From contig NC_134081.1 of assembly GCF_000715075.1 (NCBI RefSeq), forward strand, positions 68,063,153 to 68,127,152: a DNA stretch of 64,000 nt, read 5' to 3'. Under the pieces are notes generated by a model. It was not told where the DNA came from. It worked only from the letters and a program-made list of their open reading frames with translations, and made no database searches. The stretch comes from Nicotiana tabacum. Taxonomy: Eukaryota; Streptophyta; Magnoliopsida; Solanales; Solanaceae. Shown here piece after piece: positions 1 through 10,595 of this stretch (the stretch's first letter is position 1; each line of letters opens with the position of its first letter). A program made the translations under genes and the position numbers.

Positions 1-672
1 CTCACGCAACGTTCGAATGGCACCCGAGCCCTCGGGCTCCAAACCAAATATGCACGCAACTCTAAAAATATCATACAGACCTGCTCGCACGATCAAATCG
101 CCAAAATAACACCTAGAACTCTAAATTAGCACCAAATCAAATGAAATTCTCAAGAACACTTTAAAATTTCTATCTTCTCAACTGGACGTCCGAATCACGT
201 CAAATCAACTCCGTTTCTCACTAAATTTCATAGAGAAGTCTTAAATATCATAATGATCTTATACCGGGCTCCGAAACCAAAATACGAACCCGATACTAAC
301 AATGCCAAATATCAATCAATTCTTATAAACAAATAATTTTTAAACTTTTAATTTTCATCAAAAATTCATAACTCAAGCTAGGGGCCTCCGAATTCGATTC
401 CGGGCATATGCCCAGGTCCCATAATTCGATACGGACCTATCGGAACCGTCAAAGTACGGATCCGGGCCTGTTAACCAAAAATATTGATCGAAGTCAACTA
501 AAATCAACTTTTAAGGCAAAAATTTTTATTTTCATTGGTTTTCAACATAAAAGCTTTCCGAAAATCTGTCCGGACTGCGCACGCAAATTGAGAAGGGTAA
601 AAATGAGATTTTTAAGATTTAAGAGTGCAGATTCGAATTCTAAAACATAAGATGACCTTTTGGGTCATCACA
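1..672 (-). mobile_element. Ty3/gypsy LTR fragment, U3 end, cut by window edge
   Basis: The stretch ends in GGGTCATCACA, the reverse complement of the LTR start TGTGATGACCC used by element 3. It opens in sequence resembling the middle of the other gypsy LTRs (CCCGAGCCCTCGGGCTCC, tracts such as TCATACAGACC). Just inside the terminus is the dyad GATGACC-N-GGTCATC. No gag-pol follows to the right, so it is either a solo LTR or the end of an element lying to the left of the window. The left boundary cannot be seen. Confidence 0.7.
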
Positions 673-757
673 CTTATGCCCTGTGCCTCGGGACTTACGC
701 CTCGCTGAGGCATATATAAAACGCCTCGCCTTACGCCCACGCCTTTTAAAACACTGG
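673..757. repeat. Short AGGCG-rich interspersed repeat
   Basis: A short block rich in GCCTCG and CGAGGC-type words (for example GCCTCGCTGAGGC, itself a dyad), ending in TTTTAAAACACTGG. It sits between two LTR ends and encodes nothing. I recognise the style of repeat from plant intergenic DNA but cannot assign a family. Confidence 0.35.
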
Positions 758-1131
758 TCCCAAATGGTTAAGAAAACGTATTCTAACTTTCGAAACCAAA
801 ATCTCAATCTCATAATATCAAAGTCAACCCAGATCAAACATATGAACCTTCCAAACCTTCAAATTGTCAACTTTCGACATTTATGGACAAATCAATCTAG
901 GAACCTCTAAATCTAAATCTGAACATATGCCTAAGTCCAAAATTACCATATGAATCTATTGGAACCATCAAAATAGGAATCCGAAGTCATTTACACAAAA
1001 GTCAAACCTTTGTCAACTCTTAAGTTTCCAACATTGGAACTAAGTGTTCCAATTCACTCCAAAATCTTTTTGAACCCAAATCAACTATTCCCACAAGTCA
1101 AATACACAAAACGATTGACCGGGTTGTTACA
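758..1131 (-). mobile_element. Degenerate gypsy LTR end
   Basis: The text matches the U3 half of the solo LTR at 49496-52285 in layout: 'cgaacctattggaaccatcaaaat'-like phrases, 'aagtgttccaattc', 'cccacaagtcaaa', then a terminus GGGTTGTTACA. It is truncated on the left and more diverged than the other LTRs, so it is probably the oldest gypsy remnant in the window. Confidence 0.55.
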
Positions 1132-1309
1132 ATGACTATGTTCAAAAAATATTACAGGAAAGTTTGTGTTTTAATACGGATCTTATGCCTAGCCATCTAT
1201 ATAATTTTAATGAATAGAAGGTGAGTCCCTAGACTTATGCAAGAATGAAAAATTGCAAAAATATCAATTTGATTCTTCTATTGAAGATGCATATGGAGTT
1301 TGTCATCAT

Positions 1310-2390
1310 CAAAAGGGAGAGAATTTGTTGAGTTGGACTTAAATTGATTTTGACGATTAACAAACTATTATCAAAGAACTAGGTCCATTAAAGATATTTG
1401 TTATAGCAACAAATCAGATTGCATATGTGTTAAGCATATATAAAATAAAATTAGGTATCTTGGAGTTCGTTGATCAGGAGCTGTGAGCAGATTTCCAATG
1501 CAAGTAGAATTTTATGGAGAATTTATTTTGTGAGCTACAAGAATTTTTCTGGTCAGCAGAATTCGTATTGAACAAGGACTTCAATTATGAGAATACTTTC
1601 GTGAAACTAAAAACGTGTGAAGGAGATCTTTGAAGAAAGAAAATTGAATCTTCTTAGGATTTATTTTTCGTTATGTGGGCTAACTGAATTATTCTAGGTG
1701 TTGGAGAAAATATTGGAGCAAATCTTGGAGAACATTTTCTTAACCGAATTATCCTAAGTCTTGGAGAAATATCAGAGCAAAACTTGGAGAATATTTTTGG
1801 TCCTTCTGATGCCTATATATGCCTCACATTGCTGCTATTATTATGAATGCTTTTCAGAAATCTACTGAAAATCACTCACAAAAAACAGCAATCATAGTAA
1901 GAGGGTGCTCTAAAGAATTCAATCTGCTCAATCGAAGAACTAGATCCAGAAGATGAAGGTGCTTAAGTTCTTTAGTTGTTTATGTTGAGTAAGTATTCCT
2001 AAATTGTAAGTTACTTATTTTGTAGAAGTGTAATCATAGGTTATTAAATCTAAGAGTTTATTTAGCTTTCTAAACTAGAGTTTATAATTTTTAAAGGGAT
2101 TTCGACAGTTAGGTTTATTGTAGGGTTATGATACTAGAGTTTATAGTTCCTTGATTATTGAGTTGTAACTGAAAAAAATGCTCTTGTTGTTAGTGAAGTT
2201 TGAAAAAATCTTACACGTATAGGTCATGATTTTTAGAGCAAGGAGGTTTTTTGCATAAAACCATTGTGCCCTTAAGTTTCTACCCCTTGTTTCATATTTG
2301 GTACTAAAAGTTGTAAGTTAAGGAATCACATGTTGTAACACGTAAAATTTAGGCAAGACATAATTCATCCTCCTCTTGTGTTTAGGTGCA
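1310..2390 (+). mobile_element. Degenerate Ty1/copia (Sirevirus-like) 3' end and LTR
   Basis: A polypurine tract after 'gtttgtcatcatcaaaagggagag' (about 1295-1323) leads into TGTTGAGTTGG at 1326. In Sireviruses this order marks the end of the internal region and the start of the 3' LTR. Further on, 'aaaaatcttacacgtataggtcatgatttt' and 'cataattcatcctcctcttgtg' (about 2200-2390) resemble the R/U5 part of those LTRs. No ORF survives. The LTR end near 2390 is a guess because no clear CA end, tRNA site or TSD is visible. Confidence 0.5.
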
Positions 2391-4129
2391 TGCTAAATTA
2401 ACAAAGAGCAATAGACAAAATGGAAGGAGAACCCCAAAAATAATGGCTAGTGACTTCTATGTTTCGACGAGAAGAAAAGAAAAGAATAAAAAGGAAAATA
2501 AAAAATAAGTAAAAAGTAAAAAAATATTTTATTACGAACTGCTATAAGAAAAGTTACTACATCCTCCCCCCAAATTATATGGCACTTTGTTTTTTTAATT
2601 AATTCCGAAAAGATTGTTATCTAGAAATAATAAATATTTTTACAATACCTACTTTATCCTAAATGAATCGATTTACAACCATACAAATATTTATGATTTG
2701 TTTCACATCAGAAGCTTCCAATATTTTTATTTTTTTTAAACTTCATGTCAACTCAAACACCGCGTATAAATTGAGATGAAGGTAGTAATATTTTTTTACT
2801 TCTCACTCGCTCAAAAAAAGTGAAAATGTACATATACTTTGCAACATAAGCGCTTGAAAATCCGGCCTTAGTTAGTTCAGTGATAATTATTCTTTTCCCC
2901 TAAAAATATTTGCAAACTAATGCTTATGTAAAACCTTACTTCGAAAACGATCATCAAACTGGAGAAACAAAATACGAGAAATTGGGCAGAATTTCCTGCC
3001 AATTTGGTACTATAATAATTAATCAGTGCATTTTCTGACTCCGTGAGATTGCGTGTTTGAAAGTAAAAGGTAATGACTGAATAAAATGCACTCCTTTGTT
3101 TATATTCCAAAATGACATCATTTTCTTCCTGACTACTTCCATTTCACTCAGCTGATTCTACAAAAATCATAACATTACGTCAAATAAAATATTGTATAAT
3201 GCTTTTGTTGAATACACAACTACTAACAATTATTAAATATTTTAAATTACAGATTAAAATATCACATCAATGCTTAAATTATATGTTAAAGTTTTTTTTA
3301 AAAATCCGTAAGATTGTAATAAATGATACGATCTATCTAATTATTTTAACATTTTGAGATGCTCTCTCTGTTTCAATTTATATAAAAGTAGTGTTTGATT
3401 AAAAAAAATTAAATTTTTTTGTCTTAAACATACCAATGAGAAGTATGTGGTAAAATTACTTTCAAATATAAAAATATATTATTTCTACAGGATTAAAAAA
3501 GAAAATAATGACACGTGAATAGATAGAGTATTATAGATTTAAAGGAAAAAATCATACAAGTTGGGACTATAACATGTATTTTCCCATTATAGTAACTAGT
3601 TTAAGTCCGTTGCGCGGATAGATTTACTCACTAAACCAAGCCATCCATTTTTATCTAAGAACTGACTATCAATGTGACGTAAGTGGTATAGGTTTTGATG
3701 ATTAACAAGCAATACATAGTGACTTTGCATTTGCTTAAATTGTACTTTCTTTTACTCTTCAACACACAAACACAGAAAATTGACCCATATTAGAAGTATA
3801 AGTTTGATTTGTACAGTAAGATAAAGTTCTCTTTTAAAATTCTTACAGGGTTTCATGCACGCGGAATGATTTATATTGTCGTAATAACAGCGAAAGTTGG
3901 TCTTTTTCACACTGTTTATCACTAATATATTTCAGTATTTAATAATTGCTTCCAAGACTGTGAAATTTAATATAAAAAGGCGAAGATTCATGGCCTAATA
4001 ATATATAGGGGTTAAAAGTGATTAAGAATCACAAGAAGATAGAAGTTGCATGCATGAAAGGATCTCTAGTCAGAGTTAATAGTAGTATTAAAGAGGGCAG
4101 TTTTGCATTTACAAAAATGCAATAACTAA
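2391..4129. other. AT-rich intergenic spacer, no gene seen
   Basis: No ORF of convincing composition and no RNA gene were recognised. It contains a weak Stowaway-like segment (3361-3530) and a phrase near 3600 (TCCGTTGCGCGGA) that resembles transposon ends seen in other plants. Otherwise I see only A/T-rich low-complexity DNA. Confidence 0.5.
3361..3530. mobile_element. Possible Stowaway-like MITE
   Basis: The left end GCTCTCTCTGTTTCAATTTA and the right end ...GACACGTGAATAGATAGAGTA form an imperfect inverted pair of the 'CTCCCTC.GT..CA' type typical of Stowaway (Tc1/mariner) MITEs. The interior is A/T-rich. The termini match poorly and no clean TA duplication is seen. Confidence 0.3.
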
Positions 4130-5013
4130 GGGTGTGTTTTGTATGAATGGAAAATATTTTTCGGAAAATATTTTTGAATTTTTTCATGTTTGGTTGGTTT
4201 AAATATTTTGAAAAATAATTTTCTCATGAATTCATTTTCCTCCAATTGGAGAAAAATATTTTCCCTATCAAAACAAGAGAACAATATTTTCCAAAAAAAA
4301 TTTTCAACATTCTCCACCATATTCCCCATCCCCACTAACCCCCGTCAACTCACCCCCACCCACCACACCCCCAAACCAACCTCTACCCCCCACCACACCA
4401 ACCCCACCCCCACCCATCCCAGCCTCGCCCACCACCACCCTAAATATAACTATTATTAAGAATACTTTCTTTTCATGTTGTAGATAGAGTATTTGTTTTT
4501 CCCAACAAAATGAGTATATTCTTTTCATGATGTAGTAAAAGTATTTTCTTTCATTTCAACAAAACGAGTACTTTTTTTCATGATGTATAAAAAGTATTTT
4601 TTTCATTTCAACAAATTGAGTATTTTCTTTTCATGATGTAGAAAAAGTATTTTCTTTCATTCAACAAAATGAGTAATTTTTTTTCACATTGTAAAAAGAA
4701 TACTTTATTTTTCAACAAAATAAAGTATTTTCGTTTTAGTTATCGAGCTCAAATTTCAACATTATTCTTGTGTGAAAAAAAGTAAAGTAGCACATTGGTT
4801 ATGTGTGAATTTTGAAAAGAAGAATTAAATTCTTGAAGAAAATAGAGTCGGGGGTGGAGGGGTGGGAATTTTGGGGAAGGTGGGTTGGGAAAATTTTATA
4901 CTCTCTGACCAAATACTAGAAACACTCACCAACCAAACAAGAGAAAATAAGTGATAAAATCACTCATTTTTTTGAAAACTATTTTCAACATTTTCCTACT
5001 TACCAAACACACC
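4130..5013. mobile_element. MITE copy 1, about 0.88 kb, with internal minisatellite
   Basis: The left end GGGTGTGTTTTGTATGAATG is mirrored on the right by CTTACCAAACACACC. Subterminal AATATTTTCC-rich stretches are also mirrored. The interior holds a C-rich tract (about 4325-4440) and a tandem array (4460-4745). It is non-coding. The terminus resembles Tourist/PIF-Harbinger ends, which give 3-bp duplications; here TAA precedes the left end but AAA follows the right end, so the class is not settled. A second copy flanks the gypsy insertion at 6254. Confidence 0.7.
4460..4745. repeat. About 52-bp minisatellite inside MITE copy 1
   Basis: Roughly five imperfect units, each containing TTCATGATGTAG, AAAAGTATTTTC, TTTCATTTCAACAAAA and GAGTA. 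The same unit is tandemly repeated in MITE copy 2 (16981-17380), with more copies. Confidence 0.75.
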
Positions 5014-5475
5014 AAAGTCATGAGTTGTTTGAAAAAGCAAAAAACAAAAAAACAAAACAAAACTACGTTAGTTGCATTCTTATAATGATACGACATAAAG
5101 GTTACTATGCTGAGTTTTCATGCATTGGCTTAACTAGCTATTAATACTATCATCTTATCAACTAGGAGTATTATTGTTTTTATCTTTTGCCCCAACTCTC
5201 ACTTTTTTCCTCGTTCACTTTTTCCTTCCTTGAAGATAGGCAATTAGCTCCTTTAAAAGTAAATGAAGTTCAAAAGAGCCAGTAATTAGTGTCTTTATGT
5301 GTGGACGTTTTACTTCTTCGAGTGGAATACAATGGATTCTGTCCATGGAATTGTTCTTATTAGGAGTGGCCAAAACGAACCACTAGTGAACATTTTTACT
5401 TTGAGATTCTGTGTACAAAAATAATCTAATGTCAAGATGTCACAATTTTTACTTTGGATCATAGAATTACAAGTT
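5014..5475. other. Spacer between the two MITE copies
   Basis: A/T-rich unique DNA with a poly(A)-rich stretch near 5040. No ORF or recognisable element was seen. Confidence 0.5.
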
Positions 5476-5519
5476 CAAGGGTGTGTTTGGTATGGAGGAA
5501 ATTTGTATTAGGTAAAATA

Positions 5520-6081
5520 TGTTATGGCACGTGGCCACCCAAGAAGGGGACACATAGAACCTAAGCCGGGAGGACGAAAAACCGGATGCAACTATCCCGT
5601 GTGTCACCGGAAAAGATAACGTTCATGAAGGCATTGAATACTCTGCGCCCGGTAGCATTCAATAAGGAATATTCCACAATATTAAGAGCAATGGCCCGTT
5701 ACAAAGAATTTGGCATTTATGTTCACCGTTACGTCTTCATCAATGCTCCTCATAATTGACATTATTAAATAAGGGCACGACCCTAGTACCTTCTTCATAG
5801 CTATAAATAACAAGTTCAATGATCATTGTAAGGGACAGAAATTTTCTGGCTAACTTACACTACATTCTATACAGAATTTTAAATACAATTTTGCTTTCTC
5901 GCTCTTTGACCTCATCGTTATCGTGTCCGAAAATTCTATTCCCAGACTTGTCAGCTCTGTCATCTCATCTACATTTTAAGGCTGAGTATTTTATATTTCA
6001 TCAGTTATTTCATTATTTTTTGGATTAAATTAATTTACTTGTCTAAAAATCACGAACAAATTCAACTGTACCGGGTAAACA
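5520..6081 (+). mobile_element. Solo LTR, 562 bp, unassigned family
   Basis: It begins TGTTATGGCACG and ends GGGTAAACA, so the TGTT/AACA ends are complementary. It is bounded by AAAATA on both sides (5514-5519 and 6082-6087) and interrupts MITE copy 2. A TATAAATA box lies at 5802-5809, which fits LTR promoter use on this strand. There is no internal coding region or second LTR. The family is not recognised; a TRIM element is an alternative. Confidence 0.65.
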
Positions 6082-6959
6082 AAAATATTTTCAATTTTCT
6101 CATATTTGGTTGGCTTAAATATTTTGGACAATATTTTTTCCATGGACTCATTTATCAAAAGAAGGGAAAATATTTTCCAAAAATTTTATTCAACCTTCTC
6201 TACCCTATTCCTCATCCCCACCAAACCCCACCAACCCACCCTAACCCTCTACCTGTAATGACCCAACCGGTCATTTTAACTTTTAAAAACCCGTTCCCTA
6301 AAATAAAACTCCCCGAATATGATTTTATTAATTTATGACTCGCAGGGATCGTTGGTTCGGGATTTGGAAGTGTGTGGGTTGAAATCGGAACACTTATTTT
6401 CTTAAGTTAGTTTTAAATGGACAAGTTTGACTTCAGTCAATATTTTGAGAAAACGACCCCGGAATCGGGATTTGACGGTTCCAATAGGTTCGTATGATGA
6501 TTTTGGACTTGGGCATATGTCCGAATCGGGTTTTGGATAACCCGGGAGCGTTTTGACGCTTAATAGTAAAAATCAACTATTTTAAGGTTTAAAATTCTTT
6601 AAATTTGGTTTGGAGTAGAATTTTGAGTAATTGAAGTTCGTTTGGAATTCCGAGTTTGGGAATAGTTCCGTATAGTTATTTAAGACTTGCACGAAAAATG
6701 TCATGTCATTCCGAGTAGTTTAAGTATATTTCGGCGCGTTAGAAGTAAATTGAACAACTTGTAATTCTTAAGTTTGAATCAATTTGGTTTAGGGTATGAT
6801 TCTTAGATTTGATATTATTTTACGCGTTCCGAGAGTTCGAGCGAGTCTATTTTATAATTTCAAACTTGTCGGTATGTTCGGGCGGGGTCCTGGGGGCCCC
6901 GAGTATTAATCGGACGAGGCTCGGACCAAGTTGGAAGCCAAAACTGAAGCTCTCAGCTA

Positions 6960-7250
6960 CTGTCAGAATCGCACCTGCGCTTGGCCAGTCACAGGTGCAA
7001 CATTCGCAGATGCGATAGAAGCTCGCAGGCGCGGCACTGGCAGATGCGAGATTTCTTCGCAGAAGCGGAAAAGAAATGGGAGGCTTGCCATCGCAGGTGC
7101 AGAATATTGGGCGCACCTGCGAATGCGCAGGTGCGAGGCTAGACGCGCAGATGCGAGAATTGGCCATGCGAATGGAACTCGCACCTGCGAGAATTATCCG
7201 CAGGTGCAGAGCCGCAGGTGTGTTCCAACCTCCGCAGGTGCGAAAGGCAT
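6960..7250. repeat. CGCAGGTGCG / CGCACCTGCG motif array in LTR
   Basis: About a dozen copies of near-palindromic words CGCACCTGCG, GCGCAGGTGCGA and CGCAGATGCGAG in both orientations, with spacers of 5-25 bp. This is the most GC- and CpG-rich part of an otherwise A/T-rich LTR. The same array is in the 3' LTR (14875-15115), shortened by a deletion. Confidence 0.8.
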
Positions 7251-7841
7251 GTTAGGCAAAAAGCTTAAAAGAACGTGAATCCCATATTTTTGCTCGTTTT
7301 CTCTCCATATTTGGGCGATTTCAGAGCTTTTGAGAGAGGGGTTTTAACTAGCAATTTGAAGGTAAGTTAATTCTACATACCTTGAGTTAAATACATAGAT
7401 TATAGGTAGATTATAACTAGTAAATCTTAGAAATCAAGGGTTTAGGTGAAAAACCTAAATTTTTATAAAAATAAGATTTTAACCACGAAAATAGTTATGG
7501 AATTGGATAGAAATTATATATCTAAGTTCTTGAGATTATAGGTAATGTTTTCATCCGAAAATTTTTAGAATCCGAGCACGTGGGCCCGGGGTGAATTTTA
7601 GGAATTTTATCATTTTGGATAAGGTAATTTATTTAATAGATAAATTTCGAATCATTTAGCTTATATTAATTATTTTGTATAATATTTGGATAGTTTTGGA
7701 TTTTTGGCGTCGAATCGAGAATTCAACGCGACATGGTAATCGGAAAGTAGACTTTGAGACGAGGTAAGTCTCTTGTCTAATCTTGTGAGGGAAAAATTAT
7801 CATATAGGGATTAAATTGAATAATTGTTGCTAATTGCGGGG

Positions 7842-7880
7842 GCTACGTACGCATAAGGTGACGAGAGTCCGTGCGTAGCT
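7842..7880 (+). promoter_or_regulatory. Conserved LTR stem-loop (GGTGACGAG loop)
   Basis: GCTACGTACGCA and TGCGTAGC pair around a loop carrying GGTGACGAGAG. The 3' LTR copy (15718-15755) pairs over 12 bp with a 4-nt bulge. Equivalent hairpins occur in every gypsy LTR long enough to contain them (25509, 33767, 44753, 50625, 55814, 63044). Its function is unknown. Confidence 0.6.
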
Positions 7881-8148
7881 ATTATTAATGCTAAAGTCCG
7901 GGTAGTTTAGAAATCAAAGCATGAATTACTTGTGTAAATTGTATTCTTGGTTTAATTAATATTAATTGATATATATGAATATATTTTGAATTGTTAGATA
8001 AAGATATTAAAGGATGGAAATCTTATATGCTTGATTTTCTGTTTAAATTAATTAATTATTAAAAGAAATTGTTCTTCCTCCTGAATTTATTTTATAATAA
8101 ATATACTCTCCTTCCGGAGGTACATAAGAAAATGTCCTCCTTTCTTGT

Positions 8149-8253
8149 GGAGCGGGCCGAACGCCTCGGCATGATAGATGCATCTATTGATCGTGTCGCA
8201 CATCCCTCGGCAGTGTACACGACACTCTGGATCGGACCGTCCGTCCTCGGCAG
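8149..8253 (+). repeat. Three GCCG/CGGC hairpin units in LTR
   Basis: Three spaced units of the type CCGAACGCCTCGGC, CATCCCTCGGC and CCGTCCTCGGC, each about 35-46 bp and containing a short dyad. The 3' LTR copy is at 16024-16129. The same array appears with more units in element 4 (8 and 9 units). Confidence 0.65.
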
Positions 8254-9033
8254 AAATCATACTTAATAATAATAATCACACGATACCTTAATAGCTTATT
8301 TCAGCTTGCGAAGCTAATTGATAAATTTGAGAATCCTTGGAATTTAATGAATTATTATTCCTGCTTGTTAAGAAATTAATTGTTATTCCTGTAAATGAGA
8401 TTAATTGATAAATTAGAAATTATTTGAATTGAAAGAATTTAACTAATATATTGAGAATTGTTGCATTTGAAGGAATTTGATTATTTCCGATGGTTAAATA
8501 AATTATTGTAAATTCTGTGAATCATGCTGATTTAGATATTCTAGTTGTATTTCAGTTATTATTATTGACCCATAGTGAGTGTCAAAGTCGGCCATCTCGT
8601 CTTTACCACTTCGAGATTAGGCTTGATACTTATTGGGTATACGTTGTTTACGTACTCATACTACACTTGCTGCACTCTTTGTGTAGGACCTGAGGCAAGT
8701 ACCAGTGGGAACCTATCGTCTTACACCCACGTTATCCATGGGCATAGTGGTGAGCTGTCTTTTTGAGCCGTTCTACAGCTCCTAGTGTCTCTCCTTATAT
8801 TTTTCATTCTGCCTATTTTTATTTCAGACAGTATTTGAGGTTTTGTATAATCTACTAGATGCTCATACACTTGTTACACCAGGTCTTGGCATACACATTG
8901 ATAAAATTTGGTATTTTATTATCTTTCTTGGTTTTAAATTTTGTCAATATATGCTTAATTTATTAAGTTAGCTTGCCTGGCTGTAGTGTTGGGCGCCATC
9001 ACGACCTATAGGTAAAATTAGGTCTTGACAACA

Positions 9034-9046
9034 TGGTATCAGAGCA
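9034..9046 (+). promoter_or_regulatory. Primer-binding site, initiator tRNA-Met
   Basis: TGGTATCAGAGCA begins three bases after the 5' LTR. It is complementary to the 3' end of plant initiator tRNA-Met, the usual primer for minus-strand DNA synthesis in these elements. Confidence 0.9.
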
Positions 9047-9103
9047 CTAGGTTCACGTAGGTCTCACAAGTTATGAGCAGCCCTAATAGAGTCTTGCAGA
9101 TCG

Positions 9104-9121
9104 GTACGGAGACGTCTGTAC
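9104..9121 (+). promoter_or_regulatory. Leader stem-loop with self-complementary loop
   Basis: GTACGGAGACGTCTGTAC forms a 6-bp stem (one G-T pair) around AGACGT, whose core ACGT is self-complementary. It lies between the PBS and the gag ATG. The same hairpin is at 27063-27080 (element 2), 43427-43444 (element 3, decayed) and 61453-61470 (element 4). Confidence 0.55.
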
Positions 9122-9221
9122 TTATCTTCGAGGGGCTATAGGGTGTTAGGAAATTACCTTTCTTCATATTCCATCATGAAATTGATGTAGTTCTAAATAT
9201 CCTCCTCTTATTCTCTCTCAT

Positions 9222-10595
9222 ATGGTGAGAACGCATTCGAAAGAGTTTCCAGACCAGGGAAGAGCTACTCCCCCAGTTCCTAGAGGCCGAGGGAGAGCTC
9301 CAGCCCGTGGTAGAGGGCGAGGACGTCCCAGGACTGTTCCAGTTATGCCGCCAGTGGGTGCAGCAGAGAACCCCATTGTTGAGGAACAGGATGAGGTGGT
9401 TGTGGCAAAGCCAGCTCCTCTGGATTTCACATCTGCACCAGGATTTCAGGATGTCATGGGTCGTATGTTGCGGTTCATGGACAATATGACTCAGGTCGGT
9501 TTATTTCCAGCAGACCCAGCCACATCTCAGGCGGGCGGGGGAGCACAGACCCCTACCGCGCAGGCTTATGGATAGGCAGCTGCTGTATATCAGACCCAGG
9601 GTGCACTACCCGTGGGTAGAGCCCAACCAGTGGCAGCAGCTACACTTGAGCCCAGGCCAGTTGTAGCCGGTGATCCTCAGAAACTATTGGATAGATGGAC
9701 TAGACTATATCCTCCTATCTTTGGGGGTAAGCGACATGAGGATCCACAGAACTTCATTGATCGTTGCAGGGACAGACTGCACAACATGAGGATATTAGAG
9801 TCTCATGGGGTTGACTTCGCTACTTTTCAGCTAGAGGGCAGGGCCCGTAGATGGTGGCAGTTTTATGTTCTTGGCAGACCAGCAGATTCTCCTCCCATGA
9901 CTTGGGACAGGTTCACCCATATCTTCCTGGACAGGTATATTCCACCCTCTCAAAGGGAAGAGTTGCGATTTTAGTTTGAGCAGCTCCAGCAGGGTCAGAT
10001 GTTAGTGACCGATTATGAGGCGAGGTTTTCTGAATTATCTCACCATGCACTTATGATACTCCCTACTGAGGCAGAGAGAGTGCGGAGGTTTGTAGCCGGT
10101 TCACATACTGGCATTCAGGCCACTATGGCTCGAGAGGTTGAGATGGGTACTTCTTATGAGCTAGTTATGGAGATAGCCTGGAGGATTGAGGGTGTGCGTC
10201 AACGGAGGCGAGAGCAGATTATGAGAGATAAGCGGTTCATTTACTCTGGAGAGTTCAGAGGTGCTTCGTCTGGGGGTAGAGGTCAGCTTGTGAGGGGGCA
10301 GTCCAGCAGACCCGTATTTCCAGCACCACCACCTCCTCGGTGTACTCCAGTGCGACCCTATCTCAGTGCTATACCAGAGAGTTCTTACCGCCCACTAGCT
10401 ATTCAGGGTCCTCCCAGTGGGTATTCAGGTCCCCAGGGCCAGACTCTTAGTCAGCAACCCATCGCACCGAAGAGTTGTTACGAGTGCGGGGATCCCAGTC
10501 ACATGCGAAGGTTTTGCCCCAGGCTTCGGGGTAGACCAGTACAGCAGGGTCAGCAGCCTATGCTTACCGGACCAGTTTCTCCACCGGTAGTCTGA
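9222..10595 (+). pseudogene. gag of gypsy element 1 (capsid/nucleocapsid), broken
   Basis: The frame starts at ATG 9222 (MVRTHSKEF...). It has an Arg/Gly-rich N-terminal stretch (repeated RGRG), then a retrotransposon gag domain (about 9690-10000) with the WW pair in ARRWWQFYVL, and a zinc knuckle C-x2-C-x4-H-x4-C at 10476-10517 that is intact. Gag forms the cytoplasmic particle that packages element RNA. In-frame stops occur at 9573 (TAG), 9972 (TAG) and 10593 (TGA); the rest of the frame is shared. At 9573 and 9972 the homologous codon in element 3 is CAG. It is not functional as read. Confidence 0.85.

Larger units (their letters stand above)
6254..9030 (+). repeat. 5' LTR of gypsy element 1
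   Basis: 2777 bp, TGTAATGACCC...GGTCTTGACA. Features in order: terminal dyad AATGACC/GGTCATT; CGCAGGTGCG-type array (6960-7250); splice-donor match GAGGTAAGT (7761); stem-loop with GGTGACGAG (7842-7880); three GCCG/CGGC hairpin units (8149-8253). It is 28 bp longer than the 3' LTR, with a visible gap between the two inside the CGCAGGTGCG array. Confidence 0.9.

Noticed and set aside
4126..4528. Small ORFs on both strands with Pro/His/Thr- or Gly/Val-rich sequence in MITE copy 1
   Set aside because: They cover the C-rich tract of a non-coding MITE and are broken in the second copy.
6847..7278. Cys/Ala/Arg-rich ORFs of 73-115 codons on both strands in the LTR of element 1
   Set aside because: They follow the CGCAGGTGCG motif array, which lacks stop codons by composition. 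Similar shadows occur at 14828, 51236, 56436 and 63526.
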